Below, in pieces: positions 60,819 to 64,000 of a stretch of 64,000 nucleotides of DNA (positions are counted from its first letter, which is position 1; each line of letters opens with the position of its first letter). The DNA lies in contig NZ_CP007410.1 of the NCBI RefSeq assembly GCF_000585995.1, positions 3,995,430 through 4,059,429 on the forward strand, in the 5' to 3' direction. Made by a program: the position numbers and the translations under genes. Origin of the DNA: Pseudomonas brassicacearum. GTDB taxonomy: Bacteria > Pseudomonadota > Gammaproteobacteria > Pseudomonadales > Pseudomonadaceae. The notes under the pieces are model-generated. The model was not told the origin of the DNA and did no database searches. It worked only from the letters and a program-made list of their open reading frames with translations.

Positions 60819-61882
60819 TGCGCAGCGAACACGATATCGATGACAGCGCAGCGCTGCTGGAGCAGGTCAACCAGGCGCTGGAAAACGCCACCCCGCTGCG
60901 CATCCAGGGTTCCAACAGCAAGGCGTTCCTGGGGCGCAGCGTGGCGGGTGAAGTCCTCGACACCCGCTCCCATCGGGGCATCGTCAGCTACGACCCGACC
61001 GAACTGGTGATCACCGCTCGCTGCGGCACGCCATTGGCACACTTGTCTGAAGTGCTGGACGCGTCGCAGCAGATGCTGCCTTGCGAACCGCCCTCCTTCG
61101 GTGACGACGCCACGGTGGGCGGCATGATTGCCTGCGGACTCTCGGGGCCGCGACGCCCTTGGTCAGGATCGGTCCGCGACTTCGTCCTCGGGACGCGGGT
61201 CATCACCGGCCAGGGCAAGCATCTGCGCTTTGGCGGCGAGGTCATGAAGAACGTCGCCGGCTACGATCTGTCGCGCTTGATGGCCGGCAGTTACGGCTCG
61301 CTGGGCGTGGTGACCGAAGTGTCCCTCAAGGTCCTGCCAAAACCACGGCAAGCGTTAAGTATCAGCCTGGAGATGGACACCGATCGTGCCTTGCTACGCC
61401 TGGCGGAATGGGGGCAGCAACCGCTGCCGATCAGCGCCGCCTGTCACGACGGCCAGCGCCTGCACCTGCGGCTCGAGGGCGGCGAAGGCTCGGTGGCGGC
61501 GGCCCATGACCGTTTGGGTGGGGACTTGCTAGACGCTTCGTACTGGCAAGACCTGAACGAGCATCGATTGAGTTTCTTCGATGAGAGTCAACCGCTCTGG
61601 CGCCTTTCCTTGCCGCAGAACGCACCCCGACTGTCGTTGCCGGGCGTTCAATTGATCGATTGGGGCGGCGCCCAGCGCTGGCTCAAATCCGACGCCGAAG
61701 CGCCCCTCATTCGCGCGATCGTCGAAGAGGTCGGCGGACATGCGACCTGCTACAGCCATGGCCTGATCGACAGTCCATTCCAACCACTGCCCGACGCGCT
61801 GATGCGCTACCACCAGAATTTGAAACAACAACTCGATCCACGGGGCCTCTTCAACCCCGGTCGCCTGTACGCGGAGCTTTGA
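60818..61882 (+). CDS. glcE: Glycolate oxidase FAD-binding subunit GlcE
   Basis: A 354-residue subunit with a smaller FAD-binding domain: LRIQGSNSKAFLG, ITARCGTPLAHLSEVL, FGDDATVGGMIACGLSGPRRPWSGSVRDFVLG and NVAGYDLSRLMAGSYGSLGVVTEVSLKVLPKP. The C-terminal end LDPRGLFNPGRLYAEL is typical. Overlaps glcD by one base and precedes glcF by three bases, so stoichiometric expression is expected. Confidence 0.92.
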   Translation: MRSEHDIDDSAALLEQVNQALENATPLRIQGSNSKAFLGRSVAGEVLDTRSHRGIVSYDPTELVITARCGTPLAHLSEVLDASQQMLPCEPPSFGDDATVGGMIACGLSGPRRPWSGSVRDFVLGTRVITGQGKHLRFGGEVMKNVAGYDLSRLMAGSYGSLGVVTEVSLKVLPKPRQALSISLEMDTDRALLRLAEWGQQPLPISAACHDGQRLHLRLEGGEGSVAAAHDRLGGDLLDASYWQDLNEHRLSFFDESQPLWRLSLPQNAPRLSLPGVQLIDWGGAQRWLKSDAEAPLIRAIVEEVGGHATCYSHGLIDSPFQPLPDALMRYHQNLKQQLDPRGLFNPGRLYAEL

Positions 61883-61885
61883 ACC

Positions 61886-63106
61886 ATGCAGACCACCTTG
61901 AGCGAAGAGGCCCGTCAACTGCCCCGTGCCGCAGAAGCCGAAAGCATTCTGCGCAGTTGCGTGCACTGCGGTTTCTGCAACGCCACCTGCCCGACCTATC
62001 AACTGCTGGGCGATGAACTGGATGGCCCGCGGGGGCGTATCTACCTGATCAAGCAGGTGCTCGAAGGCAATGAAGTGACCCGCAAGACCCAGGAGCACCT
62101 GGATCGTTGCCTGTCGTGCCGCAATTGCGAAACCACCTGCCCCTCCGGCGTCGACTATCACAACTTGCTGGACATCGGCCGGGCGGTGGTCGATGCGGCC
62201 GTCCCGCGCCCACTCGGCCAACGCCTATTGCGCGAGGGATTGCGCGGCGTCCTGCCCAATCCGGGGCTGTTCAAAGGGCTGCTGAGCAGTGGCCAGGTTT
62301 TCCGCGCATTACTGCCCAACACGCTGCAAGTCAAATTACCGCGCAACGTGTATCCGGCAAAACCACGCCCGACCACCCGCCATACCCGGCAAGTGCTCAT
62401 GCTCGAAGGCTGCGTGCAACCAAGCCTGTCGCCCAATACCAACGCGGCCGCCGCACGCGTACTGGATCGACTTGGGATCAGCGTCACCCCGATTCGCGAG
62501 GCCGGTTGTTGCGGTGCGCTGGACTATCACCTGGACGCTCAGGCCGCCGGCCTCGCTCGTGCCCGCCGCAACATCGATGCGTGGTGGCCGAGCATTGAAA
62601 GCGGTGCCGAGGCCATTGTGCAAACCGCCAGCGGCTGCGGTGCCTTCGTCAAAGACTATGGCCACCTGCTCAGCACCGACCCGGCGTATGCCGACAAGGC
62701 AAAAAGGGTCAGCGCCCTGGCCAAGGATCTGGTTGAAGTACTGCGCGACGAGCCGCTGGATAAACTCGGCGTGCACAGCGACCAGCGCCTGGCGTTCCAT
62801 TGCCCTTGCACTTTGCAGCATGCGCAAAAACTCGGGGGTGCCGTTGAAGCCATTCTGACAAGCCTGGGATTCAACCTGACCGCTGTTCCCGACAGCCACC
62901 TGTGCTGCGGCTCGGCGGGCACTTATTCGCTGACGCAACCCGAACTGTCTCGGCAACTGCGCGACAATAAGCTCAATGCGCTGGAAAGCGAGCACCCCGA
63001 AGTCATTGTCACCGCCAATATCGGCTGCCAGACCCACCTCGACGGCGCGGGCCGAACCCCTGTCAGGCATTGGATCGAACTGGTCGAAGCCGCGTTGCCT
63101 GAGTGA
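61886..63106 (+). CDS. glcF: Glycolate oxidase iron-sulfur subunit GlcF
   Basis: A 406-residue protein with two 4Fe-4S motifs (CVHCGFCNATCPTY near 31 and CLSCRNCETTCPSG near 80) and two CCG-domain motifs (GCCGALDYH and CCGSAGTYS). It relays electrons from the flavin subunits to the quinone pool. Third gene of the operon; glcG, often next, is absent and a hairpin follows the stop. Confidence 0.93.
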   Translation: MQTTLSEEARQLPRAAEAESILRSCVHCGFCNATCPTYQLLGDELDGPRGRIYLIKQVLEGNEVTRKTQEHLDRCLSCRNCETTCPSGVDYHNLLDIGRAVVDAAVPRPLGQRLLREGLRGVLPNPGLFKGLLSSGQVFRALLPNTLQVKLPRNVYPAKPRPTTRHTRQVLMLEGCVQPSLSPNTNAAAARVLDRLGISVTPIREAGCCGALDYHLDAQAAGLARARRNIDAWWPSIESGAEAIVQTASGCGAFVKDYGHLLSTDPAYADKAKRVSALAKDLVEVLRDEPLDKLGVHSDQRLAFHCPCTLQHAQKLGGAVEAILTSLGFNLTAVPDSHLCCGSAGTYSLTQPELSRQLRDNKLNALESEHPEVIVTANIGCQTHLDGAGRTPVRHWIELVEAALPE

Positions 63107-63142
63107 CGTCGCGAAGTGAGCAGCGAGGCGTCGCCCTTGGAA

Positions 63143-63167
63143 AGTCGACCGTAGACCCCGGTCGACT
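63143..63167. terminator. Bidirectional hairpin between glcF and ridA-like gene
   Basis: AGTCGACCG (63143-63151) pairs perfectly with CGGTCGACT (63159-63167) around a seven-base loop in the gap between the converging genes. No clear T-run. Confidence 0.6.
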
Positions 63168-63184
63168 CACAGGACCGCTGGCGA

Positions 63185-63538
63185 TCAACCCGCGGCGATG
63201 ACGGTGATTTCCACCAACAGGTCCGGGGCCGCGAGACGCGATTCGACGGTGGCGCGCGCCGGTGCATGGCCTTCCGGGGCCCACGCGTCCCACACCTCGT
63301 TCATACCGGCGAAATGGGCTTGGATATCCGACAGCCAGACTTGGGCGCTGAGGATGCGGGTCTTGTCCAGGCCAGCCTGGGCCAGGTAGCTATCGATTTT
63401 GGCCAGCACCTGGGCGGTCTGGCCCTTGATGTCCTGGGTCCGGTCAGTGGCCGTCTGGCCGCCAAGAAAGGTGAAGCCATTGCATTGAACGACGCGGCTC
63501 ATGCGTTGATTGGTTTCGATCCGGGTGATGTCCAGCAT
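63185..63538 (-). CDS. RidA-family enamine/imine deaminase
   Basis: A 117-residue RidA/YjgF-type protein. Start ATG 63538 with AAGGAG five bases upstream. The family pattern includes GQTATD early, TAQVLAKIDSYLAQAGLDKTRILSAQVWLSDI mid-protein, and the end RATVESRLAAPDLLVEITVIA with the catalytic Arg in ARATVES. It hydrolyses reactive enamines or imines. The gene follows an FAD amine/amino-acid oxidase by nine bases, which would produce just such imines. Confidence 0.9.
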   Translation of the reverse strand: MLDITRIETNQRMSRVVQCNGFTFLGGQTATDRTQDIKGQTAQVLAKIDSYLAQAGLDKTRILSAQVWLSDIQAHFAGMNEVWDAWAPEGHAPARATVESRLAAPDLLVEITVIAAG

Positions 63539-63547
63539 GTGAACTCC

Positions 63548-64000
63548 TTAGTGTTGCGACAGGGTTGAGGTGGGTTGGACGATTGAAGCCGTCGCAGTGG
63601 CGGCGGCCTCGAAACGATCGATGGCGAAGGGTTCCAGGGAGATGTCCGAGTGCTCGCCCAGAATAAGCTGGGCCAGGCGTTTGCCGGTGCCAGGGCCCAT
63701 CTGAAAGCCGCTGCCACAAAAACCGAATGAGTAACTGAGGTTGCTGGCTTTGCGACTGGCCCCTATCACCGGGAGGTCATCGGCGGTAAAGGCTTCAACG
63801 CCGGCCCAGACACGGTTGATGCCCAGGTGTCGCAGATGGGGGAACAAGTCGGTGACCGTGCGCGCGCTGCTGCCCAGGCGGGTCATGTCCACTTCGCCAT
63901 GGCGCGAGAGAAAATCCAGCGACCCGATCAGCTTGCCACCAATCACTACGGTGCCGTTGGCAAACTGCTTGAACGACAAAGCCCTGGTCGTAGCGCCCAA
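63548..64000 (-). CDS. FAD-dependent amino-acid/amine oxidase (DAO family), truncated at window edge
   Basis: Only the C-terminal 150 residues are in the window; the frame continues beyond base 64000. The segment FANGTVVIGGKLIGSLDF and the flavin-binding end GVEAFTADDLPVIGASRKASNLSYSFGFCGSGFQMGPGTGKRLAQLI are typical of the DAO/sarcosine oxidase beta group. It should oxidise a C-N bond of an amino acid or opine-like substrate. Paired with RidA downstream, which clears the imine product. Confidence 0.8.
   Translation of the reverse strand: MGATTRALSFKQFANGTVVIGGKLIGSLDFLSRHGEVDMTRLGSSARTVTDLFPHLRHLGINRVWAGVEAFTADDLPVIGASRKASNLSYSFGFCGSGFQMGPGTGKRLAQLILGEHSDISLEPFAIDRFEAAATATASIVQPTSTLSQH

Noticed and set aside
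1..64000. CRISPR arrays, IS elements, prophage genes, tRNA or rRNA genes
   Set aside because: No regular repeat-spacer pattern, transposase, integrase, phage structural gene or RNA gene was seen.

Overview
The window looks like a chromosomal segment of a fluorescent-group Pseudomonas. It is GC-rich, dense in LysR, AraC and IclR regulators, and carries an OprD-type porin, a DUF1302/DUF1329 outer-membrane set, a GalD-like tautomerase, glcDEF and A-rich Crc/Hfq-type motifs in front of catabolic genes. The genus is inferred from these features; no rRNA, tRNA, insertion sequence, prophage or CRISPR array was seen.

Layout. (1) 1-6057: a four-gene, translationally coupled export module: a TolC-type outer-membrane factor cut by the left edge, two HlyD-type adaptors, and a fusion of a PqqD-like domain, an M50 (site-2 protease) membrane domain and a HlyD domain. 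No ATPase is visible. (2) 6305-34206: a large catabolic supercluster. It has an EthD-domain protein, two paralogous FAD monooxygenases, an aldehyde dehydrogenase, a DapA-family lyase, an ornithine-cyclodeaminase-like enzyme, and a coupled operon (cyclase, NAD epimerase, FAA hydrolase, cupin, VanB- and VanA-like oxygenase, MFS). An envelope transport set follows (RND/MMPL, YCF48 propeller, DUF1329, DUF1302), then a Rieske ferredoxin, a VOC dioxygenase, a LysR regulator, an HBM-type chemoreceptor and an Ayg1/DHPON-type C-C hydrolase. (3) 34638-40058: a ThDP enzyme, an AraC-YbhB pair, a small DUF6434-like protein and a LysE exporter with its LysR regulator. (4) 40141-45052: OprD porin, CitMHS transporter and GalD/PrpF-like isomerase with a divergent LysR, probably for a tricarboxylate. 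(5) 45385-53695: small Cys protein, SDR, APC permease, IclR, AraC, class III aminotransferase, aldehyde dehydrogenase and cytochrome b561, probably an amine or amino-acid oxidation locus. (6) 53731-57965: a periplasmic binding protein overlapping a GGDEF-EAL receptor gene. (7) 58186-64000: an unknown Cys-free protein, glcDEF, RidA and a truncated FAD oxidoreductase.

The most notable signal is a 39-bp dyad, AATCGC-N7-GATAC-N3-GTATC-N7-GCGATA, found in five intergenic copies (8394, 28098, 29617, 32818, 32904). The copies sit before both FAD monooxygenases, the VOC/LysR divergent promoter and the C-C hydrolase/chemoreceptor promoter. They tie the scattered genes of region 2 into one regulon, probably read by the LysR protein at 29786. 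The inferred logic is: sense and import a hydrophobic aromatic or polycyclic compound, hydroxylate or demethylate it (FAD and Rieske enzymes), cleave the ring (VOC dioxygenase), then process the product by C-C hydrolysis, FAA hydrolase, cyclase, lyase and aldehyde dehydrogenase. The substrate cannot be named from sequence alone.
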